From NCBI GenBank assembly GCA_945897335.1, contig CAMDFP010000003.1, positions 1 to 52,579 on the forward strand: a DNA stretch of 52,579 nt. The letters run 5' to 3'. A program made the position numbers and the translations under genes. Below the pieces are notes generated by a model, which ran no database searches, was not told where the DNA came from, and saw nothing but the letters and a program-made list of their open reading frames with translations. Below are positions 41,777 to 49,530 of the stretch, in pieces (position 1 is the stretch's first letter; every line of letters starts with the position of its first letter). The stretch comes from Asaia bogorensis. GTDB lineage: Bacteria; Pseudomonadota; Alphaproteobacteria; SHVZ01.

Positions 41777-42621
41777 GGCCCGGCACGCCACTCGGAGTGA
41801 AATTGAAGCGCGTCGCCTCGAACATCGGCTTCACGCTCGCCGTGTTCGTGATCGTGTCGCCGGCCATCCTGGTGATGCTGTGGATGCTGTCGCTCTCGCT
41901 CAAGAACGAGGTCGACAACCTGGCCTTCCCGCCGGTCTTCATCCCGAATCCGCCGACACTCGCGAACTTCCTCGACGTGTTCGACAAGAACAGCTTCGAT
42001 CTCTACTTCATGAACAGCCTGATCGTCTCCGGTGTATCGACGCTGGTCGCGATTCTGGTCGGCGTGCCGGCCGGCTACGGCATCGCCAAGGCTCAGGCGC
42101 ACAAGATCGCCGTGCTGACCTTGATCGCCCGCATCACGCCGGGCTTGAGCTACCTCATCCCGCTTTACATCCTGTTCCAGTGGATCGGGCTCACCGGCAC
42201 GGTCTGGCCGATCGTCATCACGCATCTGGTGCTGACGGTGCCGATCTTCATCTACGTCATGATCGGCTTCTTCGAGAACCAGCCGCCGGACCTGGAAGAG
42301 GCGGCGCTGATCGACGGCTGCACCCTCTGGCAGGCGTTCCGCTACGTGGCGCTGCCGCTGGCGCGGCCGGGGATCATGGTCGGCGCCATCCTCTCGATCA
42401 TCTTCTCGTGGAACAATTTCATCTTCGGCGCCGTGCTCGGCGGCCGGACGACGCGGACCTTGCCGGTCGCGGTCTTCAACATGCTGACCTTCGAGCAGCT
42501 CGCCTGGGGCCCGCTGGCCGCGGCAGCGCTGCTGGTCACTGCGCCGGTGCTGATCCTGACGCTCTTCATCCAGAAGGAGATCGTCGGCGGTCTCACCGCC
42601 GGCGGCGTCAAGGGCGGCTGA
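41773..42621 (+). CDS. ABC sugar transporter permease (MalG/UgpE type)
   Basis: A 282-residue inner-membrane permease, partner of the preceding gene. Six hydrophobic helices are visible, and the docking loop is PPDLEEAALIDGCTLWQAFR followed by YVALPLARPG, near residues 174-203. ATG 41773 overlaps the previous stop (ATGA); a GTG two codons earlier is possible. The last residues, FIQKEIVGGLTAGGVKG, are the classical C-terminus of MalG/UgpE-type permeases. The gene ends six bases from the convergent DUF6356 gene, so the operon closes without an ATPase. Confidence 0.9.
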   Translation: MRPGTPLGVKLKRVASNIGFTLAVFVIVSPAILVMLWMLSLSLKNEVDNLAFPPVFIPNPPTLANFLDVFDKNSFDLYFMNSLIVSGVSTLVAILVGVPAGYGIAKAQAHKIAVLTLIARITPGLSYLIPLYILFQWIGLTGTVWPIVITHLVLTVPIFIYVMIGFFENQPPDLEEAALIDGCTLWQAFRYVALPLARPGIMVGAILSIIFSWNNFIFGAVLGGRTTRTLPVAVFNMLTFEQLAWGPLAAAALLVTAPVLILTLFIQKEIVGGLTAGGVKGG

Positions 42622-42627
42622 CGGTCG

Positions 42628-42888
42628 CTAGTCGGCGTCGACGCTGGCCGTCCTGAGCTCGGCCAGAATGCCCTCCGCCCGCGCCTTCCGCTTGCCGGCG
42701 CTGATCTTGTCTGCGAGAGACAGGATGGTGCGGGATCCCGTGGTGACGAAGAGGAAGGGCAGCGCCGCATGCACGAGGCAGGCGAGGCCGGCGCCAATCA
42801 TCCGGAAGCCGACGGATCCGGCGACCCGGCTGTGCTGAAGATAGGTCTCGCCTACGGCCCGCGGGTGATCGGTGAAGGGATTGGCCAT
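42628..42888 (-). CDS. DUF6356 family protein
   Basis: An 86-residue protein with the hallmark NPFTDHPRAVGETYLQHSR start, a hydrophobic centre (MIGAGLACLVHAALPFLF, about residues 30-47) and the motif TTGSRTI followed by a basic, helical tail. I recognise this as the DUF6356 pattern, small proteins common in proteobacteria with no assigned function, probably associated with the inner membrane. It diverges from the GntR gene at 42987. Its start codon is next to a TGACATGT half-site similar to the palindrome nearby, so it may share that regulation. Confidence 0.75.
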   Translation of the reverse strand: MANPFTDHPRAVGETYLQHSRVAGSVGFRMIGAGLACLVHAALPFLFVTTGSRTILSLADKISAGKRKARAEGILAELRTASVDAD

Positions 42889-42931
42889 GACATGTTCCCC
42901 TGGTTTCTATGACATCCTATACAATGGTCTC

Positions 42932-42941
42932 TGACATGTCA
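42932..42941. promoter_or_regulatory. TGACATGTCA palindrome upstream of the second GntR gene
   Basis: TGACATGTCA is a perfect 10-bp palindrome in the divergent DUF6356/GntR region, identical to the core of the 14-bp palindrome at 37707. A further half-site TGACATGT lies at 42888-42895 over the DUF6356 start. A GntR-type operator is the likely reading. Confidence 0.55.
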
Positions 42942-42986
42942 CAAGACCCTCTTCCGCATGGCACCGAAGCGGAGTAGGTAGGGCGG

Positions 42987-43727
42987 GTGAAAGCCCGGAA
43001 GCTTCCCGTCTCCGCCCCGGAACCGCAGACACTCGGTGATGCGGCCTATCTGACGTTGAAGAACAGGATCATCGAGGGCCATCTCGCCGCGGGTGCCGCG
43101 GTGAGCGAGGCCGAGCTCGCGCTGTCTCTCGGCCTCGGCAAGGCGCCCGTGCGCGCTGCTCTGGCGCGGCTGGCCCAGGACGGCCTGGTTGCGGCCATTG
43201 CCCGCCGCGGCTGGCGCGTGGCGCCGGTGACGCTGGCCGATGTGCTGGACGTCTTCCGGCTGCGCCGGTCCCTCGAGCCGTTGGCGGCTCGGCTGGCCGC
43301 CGAACGCGGGATCGACGCCGCCTTGCTGAAGCGTCTGGATGCAGCCTGCCGCGCCGACTACCAGCCGGGCCACCCGGCGAGCGAACGGGCGTTCCTCAAG
43401 GCCAATCGAGCCTTCCATCTGGCAGTGGCGGAAGCCTCCGGCAGCCCGCGCCTCGTGCGTGTGCTCTCGAACCTGCTGGACGAGTCAGAGCGCGCGCTGG
43501 TTCTCGGCCTCGCGGTCCGCAACCGCAGCCATGAGATCCAGCACGAGCATCAGGCATTGATCGAGGCGCTGGCTGCAGGCGACGCCGGTACGGCCGAGCA
43601 GGTCGCCGCCGCGCAGATTGACGATGCGAGGGACATGGTGATGGCGGCGCTGATGTCGACGCCGAGCCTGCTGGGCGCCGAGATCGGCTCGATGCCGGCG
43701 TCCCGGCTGCGCGGTCGCGCCGTCTAG
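42987..43727 (+). CDS. GntR-family transcriptional regulator (FadR/FCD subfamily), second copy
   Basis: A 246-residue regulator. The winged helix-turn-helix spans about residues 15-80 (LGDAAYLTLKNRIIEGHLAAG, LSLGLGKAPVRAALARLAQDG, IARRGWRV), and the FCD helical domain spans about 85-220 with the conserved ANRAFHLAVAEASGS and EHQALIEAL segments that carry ligand or metal histidines. The start is GTG 42987. It is a different protein from the GntR at 37738, but both are preceded by the same TGACATGTCA core. It stands alone on its strand, and its stop overlaps the end of the broken acetyltransferase gene by four bases. Confidence 0.88.
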   Translation: MKARKLPVSAPEPQTLGDAAYLTLKNRIIEGHLAAGAAVSEAELALSLGLGKAPVRAALARLAQDGLVAAIARRGWRVAPVTLADVLDVFRLRRSLEPLAARLAAERGIDAALLKRLDAACRADYQPGHPASERAFLKANRAFHLAVAEASGSPRLVRVLSNLLDESERALVLGLAVRNRSHEIQHEHQALIEALAAGDAGTAEQVAAAQIDDARDMVMAALMSTPSLLGAEIGSMPASRLRGRAV

Positions 43728-44251
43728 GAGCCGCGAAAGCTCTCGGCGGTCATCGTGTAGGACTTGCAGGGATGGCCGTCGCTGTAGGCGTTGTCGCCGA
43801 CGAAGGTCATGCCGATCTTCTCCGCGACCCGCATCGACGGCGTGTTGCGCGGGTCGATGTCGGCGACGAGGCGCGGCAACCCGACGGTCTTGAAGGCGTG
43901 TTCGACTACCGGCCTTGCCGCCTTGCCGGCGTATCCCTTTCCCCACGCGACCAGCCGCAACCGCCAGCCGATATCGATCTTCGGCCCGATGCCCTCATAC
44001 GGGATCAGCAGGACCCAGCCGAGGAACTCGTCGGGCCGGGTCTTGGTGAAGATCGATCAGTAGCCGAGGCCGGGAGCCCAGGCCGTCTGGATCCGATCGG
44101 TGAGGAAGCGGCGATGCTCTTCGGGATCGTTCCAGGGCCCGCGGATGTATCGCGTCACGTCGGGGTCGCGGTCCATGGCGAGGCAGGCCTCGAAATCGGC
44201 CATGGAGCGCGGGCGCAGGAAGAGGCGAGGCGTCTCGAAACTTGGCAGCAC
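43724..44251 (-). pseudogene. GNAT acetyltransferase gene interrupted by one in-frame TGA
   Basis: The frame from 44251 encodes a RimJ/RimL-type GNAT N-terminus (FETPRLFLRPRSMADFEA, DVTRYIRGPWNDPEE) and stops at a TGA at 44057-44059 after GLGY. The same frame then continues without further stops through the rest of the fold: DEFLGWVLLIPYEG, DIGWRLRL, the acetyl-CoA loop WGKGYAGKAARP, and IDPRNTPSMRVAEKIGM, to the stop at 43724. Relatives usually have Trp after the Gly-Tyr (GYW), so TGG to TGA is the simplest explanation. Joined, the product would be about 175 residues, the normal family length. The gene lies 22 bases after the amidohydrolase gene. A sequencing error or a very recent mutation would look the same. 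Confidence 0.8.
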
Positions 44252-44273
44252 GGCCTCGCCTTCTCTTTGCCGT

Positions 44274-45257
44274 CTACAGCTTGAAGATCTTCTCGGCGTT
44301 GGCCGAGCGTACCTTCTTGGCTACCTTCGCCGGAAGGTCGTTCACGCGCTTCAGGCAACCCTTCATGCTGCCGATGTTGTGCGGGTAGTCGGAGCCGTAC
44401 ATCACCTTGTCCTCGCCGCCGACGTCCAGGCACATCTTCAGCGCTTCCGGCCGGTAGGTGACCGCGTCGTACCAGATCCGCTTCATGTAGTGCGACGGCC
44501 GCTTGGAGATCTTGATCCGGGCCGCGACCATGTTGTCGAAGCAGACGTCGAGACGTCCGACCAGGTACGGCAGCGTCGCGCCGGCATGGCCGGCGATGAT
44601 CTTCAGCTTTTTATACTGATCGAAGAAGCCGTCGAAGATCATGCGCGCGATCGCCAGCGAGGTGTCGAACATGAAGCCGACCGAGGCGATCAGGTTGTAG
44701 GCCCGCATGTCCAGCACCGGTGTTCCCGGCGGCGCCGTCGGATGTACCAGCACGGGCAGCGCCTTCCGGTCGATCGCCGCCCAGATCGGTGCGAACTTGT
44801 GGTCGGTCAGCGACGCGCCACCGATATTGGCGAGCACCATGACGCCGACGGCACCGGCCTTGGTCGCGCGCTCGAGCTCCTGCACCGCGAGGTTCGGATA
44901 CTCCCACGGCAGCGAGCAGAGGAAGCGGATGCGGTCGGGATAGAGCCGTTGTGCCTCGGCCATCTCGTCATTGGCGATCTGGGCCGCCTTCAGGCTGATC
45001 TCGGCTGGCCCGAAGTAGACGTTGGGGCAGGTGAGGGAGACGATGGCAAGGTCGACCTTCGCCTTGTTCATTTCCTTCAGGCGCAGCTTGTAGTCCCAAT
45101 GGCCCGGCTGCGGGGTCATGAACGGCGCCCCGTCGAGATGGATGCCATAGGCGGCGTCCTTGCTCGGCCTGACCTCGTAGCGCGGCGGGCCGAATTCCTT
45201 CAGCAGCTTGAGCCAGGGCTCGCTCAGCATGTGCGTATGAACGTCGATCACGGTCAT
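44274..45257 (-). CDS. Amidohydrolase-2 family metal hydrolase/decarboxylase (ACMSD-like)
   Basis: A 327-residue TIM-barrel enzyme. The metal-binding motif VIDVHTHM puts His7 and His9 at the start; LVHPTAPP and IIAGHAGATLPYL hold the next histidines; and VMYGSDYPHNIG holds the catalytic aspartate. This is the pattern of the ACMSD-type branch, which includes decarboxylases of aromatic or unsaturated acids as well as hydrolases. ATG 45257 is used, after GGGGGAGACGACC; a longer in-frame start has no homologous sequence. It diverges from the gene at 45418. The substrate is not deducible. Confidence 0.87.
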   Translation of the reverse strand: MTVIDVHTHMLSEPWLKLLKEFGPPRYEVRPSKDAAYGIHLDGAPFMTPQPGHWDYKLRLKEMNKAKVDLAIVSLTCPNVYFGPAEISLKAAQIANDEMAEAQRLYPDRIRFLCSLPWEYPNLAVQELERATKAGAVGVMVLANIGGASLTDHKFAPIWAAIDRKALPVLVHPTAPPGTPVLDMRAYNLIASVGFMFDTSLAIARMIFDGFFDQYKKLKIIAGHAGATLPYLVGRLDVCFDNMVAARIKISKRPSHYMKRIWYDAVTYRPEALKMCLDVGGEDKVMYGSDYPHNIGSMKGCLKRVNDLPAKVAKKVRSANAEKIFKL

Positions 45258-45353
45258 GGTCGTCTCCCCCGCGGGTCGTTGGTTCGCGGGTTGATCCCGC
45301 GTGCGCCGGCACCTTAGCGACCGCTTCCCGGCCAAGACAAGGGGTACTCTTAC

Positions 45354-45385
45354 TAACTGGGTCTCAGTTAATGAGAATGATTTGC
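45354..45385 (+). promoter_or_regulatory. Inverted repeat and Fur-like box upstream of the gene at 45418
   Basis: TAACTG-N5-CAGTTA (45354-45370) is a perfect inverted repeat. It overlaps GTTAATGAGAATGATTTGC (45367-45385), which by eye keeps AATGA-x-AAT-x-ATT of the 19-bp Fur box GATAATGATAATCATTATC. The AT-rich patch stands out from its surroundings and lies 33 bases before the start codon, so iron-dependent control by Fur or Irr is plausible. Confidence 0.5.
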
Positions 45386-45417
45386 ATTAGCGAAGACGGC
45401 CCGCTAGCATTCCCGTC

Positions 45418-45864
45418 ATGACCCATGCCTGTGCCACCCCCGAGCCTGGCGTCGAGATCGAGACGCTGAGCTTCTCCGAGCAATTCCTGGTCTGGTCGGT
45501 CCGCGCCTGGGTCGACGGCTACAAGGCCGGCACGGGACGGGCCGGGCTGCTGCGCGAGGGTTTCGCGCTCGCCGGCGCCACCGATGGCTGGCTGCTGGTC
45601 GAGGAGCTGATGTCGATCATCGCCTCCACCGCCAGGCGGCCGCTCGACGTGCTCTGCCTCGCCTGCCGGTCTCTCGGCGATGACGAGGCCCCTGCCGCCG
45701 TGACGGTCGGGAACTGGCTGCCGCCGTCAGCGGCCCGGGTCGCGCTCGCGCTTCTGACACGGCTCGCAAGCGAACTCCGCCAGGCAGGGATGCGGCTGCC
45801 GGTGCCGATGCCGATGCCGATGCCGATCCGGGTTCCCGACCGCGGTCTCGCGCTCGTTCACTGA
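45418..45864 (+). CDS. Conserved-looking small protein behind a Fur-like box, unrecognised
   Basis: A 148-residue protein with no signal peptide. It is rich in hydrophobic helix-forming segments (SEQFLVWSVRAWVDGYKAG, DGWLLVEELMSIIAST, RVALALLTRLASELRQAG) and has two central cysteines in LDVLCLACRSL. The C-terminal region has the tandem peptide PMPMPMPIRVP, encoded by almost four copies of the hexamer CCGATG. I do not recognise a family. The upstream AT-rich Fur-like element and the divergent position suggest it is a regulated single gene, perhaps iron-responsive. Its 3' end is four bases from the convergent large lipoprotein gene. Confidence 0.7.
   Translation: MTHACATPEPGVEIETLSFSEQFLVWSVRAWVDGYKAGTGRAGLLREGFALAGATDGWLLVEELMSIIASTARRPLDVLCLACRSLGDDEAPAAVTVGNWLPPSAARVALALLTRLASELRQAGMRLPVPMPMPMPIRVPDRGLALVH
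45805..45827 (+). repeat. CCGATG hexanucleotide tandem repeat
   Basis: Three full copies and a partial fourth copy of CCGATG lie within the coding sequence of the gene at 45418 and give the Pro-Met alternation near its C-terminus. Length change would stay in frame. Confidence 0.7.
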
Positions 45865-45868
45865 TCCG

Positions 45869-48800
45869 TCAGAACGAATAGCGCGTCAGGGCCACCTGTT
45901 GCCCGTTCGGAAGCGTCAGCGTCGCGGCCGTCTGACTCGAGAACTGAATCGTGATCGTGCCGGCGTTCAAGCTGGTGGTCGGGGCGTTGTAGGGCCCTCC
46001 GAGGGTCTGGCCGCCGCGGAACTCGGTCAGCACGCCGGTATAGAGCGAGGTCGACGTCATCGAGCCATTGGAGACGTACCAGGCGGCCTGGCCGGTGCTG
46101 TCGTACATGTACGTCGCGAGGAACATCGTCGATCCCTGGACCTCGATGAAGTAGCCGCGGCCGCTTTCCGAGGAGTTCCACCACCAGCCCTTCTGCGGCA
46201 TTCCGGCCGACGCCCCTGCGGTGACGCCGCCGCTTACGATGTCGTAGCGCGTGAGCGGGATGGTGCCGCCCGGCCAGGTGAGACGGCCCGAAGTCGTGGT
46301 ATCGAAGCTCAAGGTGACGGTGCCGACGGACCCGAGGTAGCTCGGCGCCTGGTAGCTGCCTGACAGCGTCTGGCCGCCGGAGAACTGCTGCAGGGTGCCC
46401 TGGTAGACGCCGTTTGAGGCGCGGGCGCCCGAGGAGACGTACCAGATCGGCGTACCGTCGGTGGAATAGAGGTATCCGGCCAGGAACAGGTTGTTGCCGC
46501 TGACCTCCAGCGAGAAGCCGCGGCCTGACTCGCTCGCATACCACCACCAGCCGGTCTCGGGCGTCGCCGAGGTGGAGGAAGAGGAGAGGCTGGCCTGGAA
46601 CATGCCGCGGCCGTGAGTGGCGGCGATCAGCGTGGTGGTCGATCCGACGAAGAACAATTCGTCGACCGACACGGCGCCCGGGCCGTCATTGGTCGTGGAC
46701 CACGTTGTTCCGCCGTCCTCGCTCGAGAATATCCCGACCTCGGTCCCGACGTAGAGCCAGCCGGCATTGCTCGGATGGCGGGCGATGCCGCGGATCGGCG
46801 CCTCCGCGAGGCCGGTGGAGATGTCGGTCCAGCTCGTGCCGCCGTTCGTCGTCTTCCGGATATTTCCCGAGCTGTAGCCGCCAAAGGTGACGTAGACGGT
46901 GTTGGAATCGGATGGATCGATGAGGATCCGCAGGACCTTCCGGGACGGCCCGATGGTGACCGCGGTCCAGGTCGGCGTGGTTGCCGTTCCATTGGTGGTC
47001 TTGGCGACCGAACCGTCATTGTAGCCGACCCAGATGTTGGCGGCATTGCCGGTGGCGACCGCAACGGCGCTGATGTAGTTGCCGGAGGTCGAGGACGGCG
47101 ACTTCGCCACGCGCCAGGTCGGCGCCGTCGCCTTGACGTTGTCGGTGATCCATAGCGAGGCCGCCCCGACCAGCATCCGGGACTGGCTGTTGGGATCGAG
47201 GATGAAGGGGGCGATGAAGTTCGATTCGCTGGTTCCGCCGCAGTCGTCGCCGCCCTCCGTGATGCCCGTGCAGACATAGCCGTCGCTGTTGACGCCGGAA
47301 TCGGAAGAGCGGTGGATGGAGGCGTAGACGTACTCCCCGTAGACATATCGGGAGTCGGTCTGGTCGATCGCGGCATAGCCTCCATCGCCGCCAAAGAATG
47401 TGGTCCAGGTGGTCGAGCCGGTCGTGCTGAGCGACCCGTTGTCCTGCGTTCCGCCGGTGATCAGCGCGCCATTTGCGGAAGCGGCGCCGCCGTAGAACTG
47501 GGTCGTCGTGATCCCGGTCGAGATCGACGACCAGGTGTTCGATGACGAGTTGCCGTTGGCGGTGGAGATGTTGGTCGATTTCCAGACGCCGCCATCATTG
47601 CCGACGAAGACAGTCAGGTTGCTCGAGCCGTTGAAGCCGGGGTGGTGGGCGATGGCATGCTGGTCGGCATGCGGCGAGTTCGGCCACAGATACCAGGTGG
47701 AGATCGAGGTGAAGCTGGTTCCGCCGTTGGTCGAACGGTGGAGATCGATACCGCCGATTACCACGAGGTTGGAGTCGGTCGGCGACACCCAGATCGTATT
47801 GTCGTACCAGCCCTGGCTGCCGAGGTGACTGGGCGAGGAGCGGAGCGACCAACTGGTCCCGCCATTGGTCGAGCGGTAGATCCTGCCAGTGCCGGATTGG
47901 ACCGAGGCGTAGACGGTTCCGCTCGACGACGCGGCGAAGGCGAGTTCGACCCGGCTGCCGCCCGAGACGATGGTGACCGTCGAGAACGAGGCCCCGCTGT
48001 CGGTCGATACGGCCACCGCGCCGTCAGCCCGCCCCGCGATCGCACGGGTGGTCGTGTTCGGGTCCCATTTGACGTCGAGAGCGCGTGTCGAAGTGATCTG
48101 CGTCCAGCTGGTGCCGCCATCGGTGGTCCGGTACACGCCGCCGTTGGTCGCCGCGAGGATCAGGCTCGAATTGGACGGATTCACCGCGATGCGGTTGACG
48201 TAGTACCAGTTCGTGTCGTTGGCGGGGTTGGTGGCCGAGAGTTGAATCCAGGTCTGACCGCCATCGGCTGAGCGGAAGATGCCGGCGCCGCGGATGGCGT
48301 CGCTATTGAAGAATCCTTCGCCGGTGCCGGCATACAGGATCTCGGTGTTGGTCGGGTCCATCACCAGCGAGGCGATGGCGAGATTGCTCTGGAAGTCGTT
48401 GAGGGCCCGCCATGTGCTGCCGCCGTCGGCGGTGTACCAGATGCCGCCCGAGACCGAGCCGACCCAGATGCGGTTGCCGTCGGTCGGATGCACGAGGAGG
48501 GCGCGGACGCGGCCCGGGATGTTGACGGGCCCAAGCGAAGACCAGCGGGTTGCATCGAGGCCGGCGAGCGGCCGGGCGACGTTGCCCTGCGCGGCGCGGG
48601 TGCGCTCGATCACCGCTTCGCGCTGGGCCAGCGCCTCGCCGAGGCCGTTGGGCTTGATTGTGCCTGTATCGTCGCGCTGCCCCATGGCGCGCCACTTCGC
48701 CCATTCGCCGGGATGGTCGGGCTTCGGCCGATCGACCCGCCGGATCGCCCGCGCCAGCAACGGGGTCCGCATCGTGCAGATCCCGTCGTTGGTCAGGGAC

Positions 48801-48973
48801 CTCTCGTCGCGAAGCCGCTTCAGGCGCTCGGGGGTCTGACCAATGATCTCCGCGACGCGGACGTCTTCGCGTTCGCCGAAGCATCGGTCGCCCTCCACCT
48901 CTTGGCGCTCCGGGGCCGTCTGGCAGGCCGCGAGCAGCAGTGCGAGCAGGAGGAGCGAAAGGCGTCTGATCAT
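45869..48973 (-). CDS. Large BNR/Asp-box repeat lipoprotein with tandem GWWW C-terminal repeats
   Basis: A 1034-residue cell-envelope protein. From ATG 48973 the signal peptide ends in the lipobox LLAAC, so it should be lipid-anchored at about Cys16. After a charged N-terminal region comes a sialidase/sortilin-like beta-propeller region, about residues 130-800, with at least nine Asp-box loops such as TADGGSTW, SADGGQTW, TTDGGTSW and SEDGGTTW, and the opening WSSLGPVNIPGRVRALLVHP. The last 210 residues are two tandem copies of a roughly 105-residue domain, each with GWWW-x(2)-SESGRG near its start, a central P/A-WYVS-G segment and GGQTL. Related propellers include sialidases and Ycf48-like assembly factors; sialidase activity is not implied. 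A small lipoprotein gene lies 96 bases upstream on the same strand. Confidence 0.85.
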   Translation of the reverse strand: MIRRLSLLLLALLLAACQTAPERQEVEGDRCFGEREDVRVAEIIGQTPERLKRLRDERSLTNDGICTMRTPLLARAIRRVDRPKPDHPGEWAKWRAMGQRDDTGTIKPNGLGEALAQREAVIERTRAAQGNVARPLAGLDATRWSSLGPVNIPGRVRALLVHPTDGNRIWVGSVSGGIWYTADGGSTWRALNDFQSNLAIASLVMDPTNTEILYAGTGEGFFNSDAIRGAGIFRSADGGQTWIQLSATNPANDTNWYYVNRIAVNPSNSSLILAATNGGVYRTTDGGTSWTQITSTRALDVKWDPNTTTRAIAGRADGAVAVSTDSGASFSTVTIVSGGSRVELAFAASSSGTVYASVQSGTGRIYRSTNGGTSWSLRSSPSHLGSQGWYDNTIWVSPTDSNLVVIGGIDLHRSTNGGTSFTSISTWYLWPNSPHADQHAIAHHPGFNGSSNLTVFVGNDGGVWKSTNISTANGNSSSNTWSSISTGITTTQFYGGAASANGALITGGTQDNGSLSTTGSTTWTTFFGGDGGYAAIDQTDSRYVYGEYVYASIHRSSDSGVNSDGYVCTGITEGGDDCGGTSESNFIAPFILDPNSQSRMLVGAASLWITDNVKATAPTWRVAKSPSSTSGNYISAVAVATGNAANIWVGYNDGSVAKTTNGTATTPTWTAVTIGPSRKVLRILIDPSDSNTVYVTFGGYSSGNIRKTTNGGTSWTDISTGLAEAPIRGIARHPSNAGWLYVGTEVGIFSSEDGGTTWSTTNDGPGAVSVDELFFVGSTTTLIAATHGRGMFQASLSSSSTSATPETGWWWYASESGRGFSLEVSGNNLFLAGYLYSTDGTPIWYVSSGARASNGVYQGTLQQFSGGQTLSGSYQAPSYLGSVGTVTLSFDTTTSGRLTWPGGTIPLTRYDIVSGGVTAGASAGMPQKGWWWNSSESGRGYFIEVQGSTMFLATYMYDSTGQAAWYVSNGSMTSTSLYTGVLTEFRGGQTLGGPYNAPTTSLNAGTITIQFSSQTAATLTLPNGQQVALTRYSF

Positions 48974-49069
48974 TACGACGGACCGGTCGTAGGGGGGATG
49001 CACCCTCCCGGGACGGGAAGGATAAAGTCTGGATGATACCTGCAGGCAGCCACCTTGTGGAAGGTCCTG

Positions 49070-49501
49070 CTAATCCCCTCGGACTGTGAGAACGACGGGA
49101 TGGCTGAAACTATATCCGTCATGGGCCAGCGTGACCGTGAGCCGATGCTCGCCGGGCTCTGATGCCTTCAAGGAGAAGTTCCGGATCGGCACGACTCCGA
49201 GTGCCGGCGGGTCTCCGGGCAACGCCGTCGGCGGCTGAATGCGTCCGCCGATCGGGGCGAGGCCGTTGAGGACGAAGCTGGATGGCGAGACTTCCACGCC
49301 TCGGGGGACGGAGAGGGTCAGGGTCGCGGTCGGGATCGCTGCCCGTGCCGCGATCGAGACGCGGAGGATGCCGGTCTCGGCCACCCGCAATTCCGGCGAC
49401 GGAACGGTGATGATCAGATCCACAGAGGGCTCGTCACAGGCGCCGAGGCCCAGCGCAAGCAGGGTCATTACGGTGCCGATCGCACGTCGGACGGCCGCCA
49501 T
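49070..49501 (-). CDS. Small lipoprotein with an immunoglobulin-like beta pattern
   Basis: A 143-residue protein whose signal peptide ends in the lipobox LGLGAC (Cys at about residue 22), followed by an acidic DEPS. The acidic residue right after the cysteine is the pattern linked with inner-membrane retention in enterobacteria. The mature part alternates beta-strand-like segments (VDLIITVPSPELRV, GILRVSIAARAA, HRLTVTLAHDGYSFSHPVVL) and may form one Ig-like domain. I do not recognise a family. It lies 29 bases after greA and 96 bases before the large Asp-box lipoprotein gene, so it may be expressed with either. Confidence 0.72.
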   Translation of the reverse strand: MAAVRRAIGTVMTLLALGLGACDEPSVDLIITVPSPELRVAETGILRVSIAARAAIPTATLTLSVPRGVEVSPSSFVLNGLAPIGGRIQPPTALPGDPPALGVVPIRNFSLKASEPGEHRLTVTLAHDGYSFSHPVVLTVRGD

Positions 49502-49530
49502 TCTCGCCCGGCCGACGCGATGGACGCCGG

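Noticed and set aside
44057-44059. Selenocysteine or recoded TGA in the acetyltransferase gene
   Set aside because: Relatives have Trp and not Cys at this place, no selenocysteine insertion structure is visible, and TGA ends many other genes here.
45869-48973. Sialidase
   Set aside because: Asp-box loops are structural and occur in many propellers; the arginine triad of true sialidases could not be identified.
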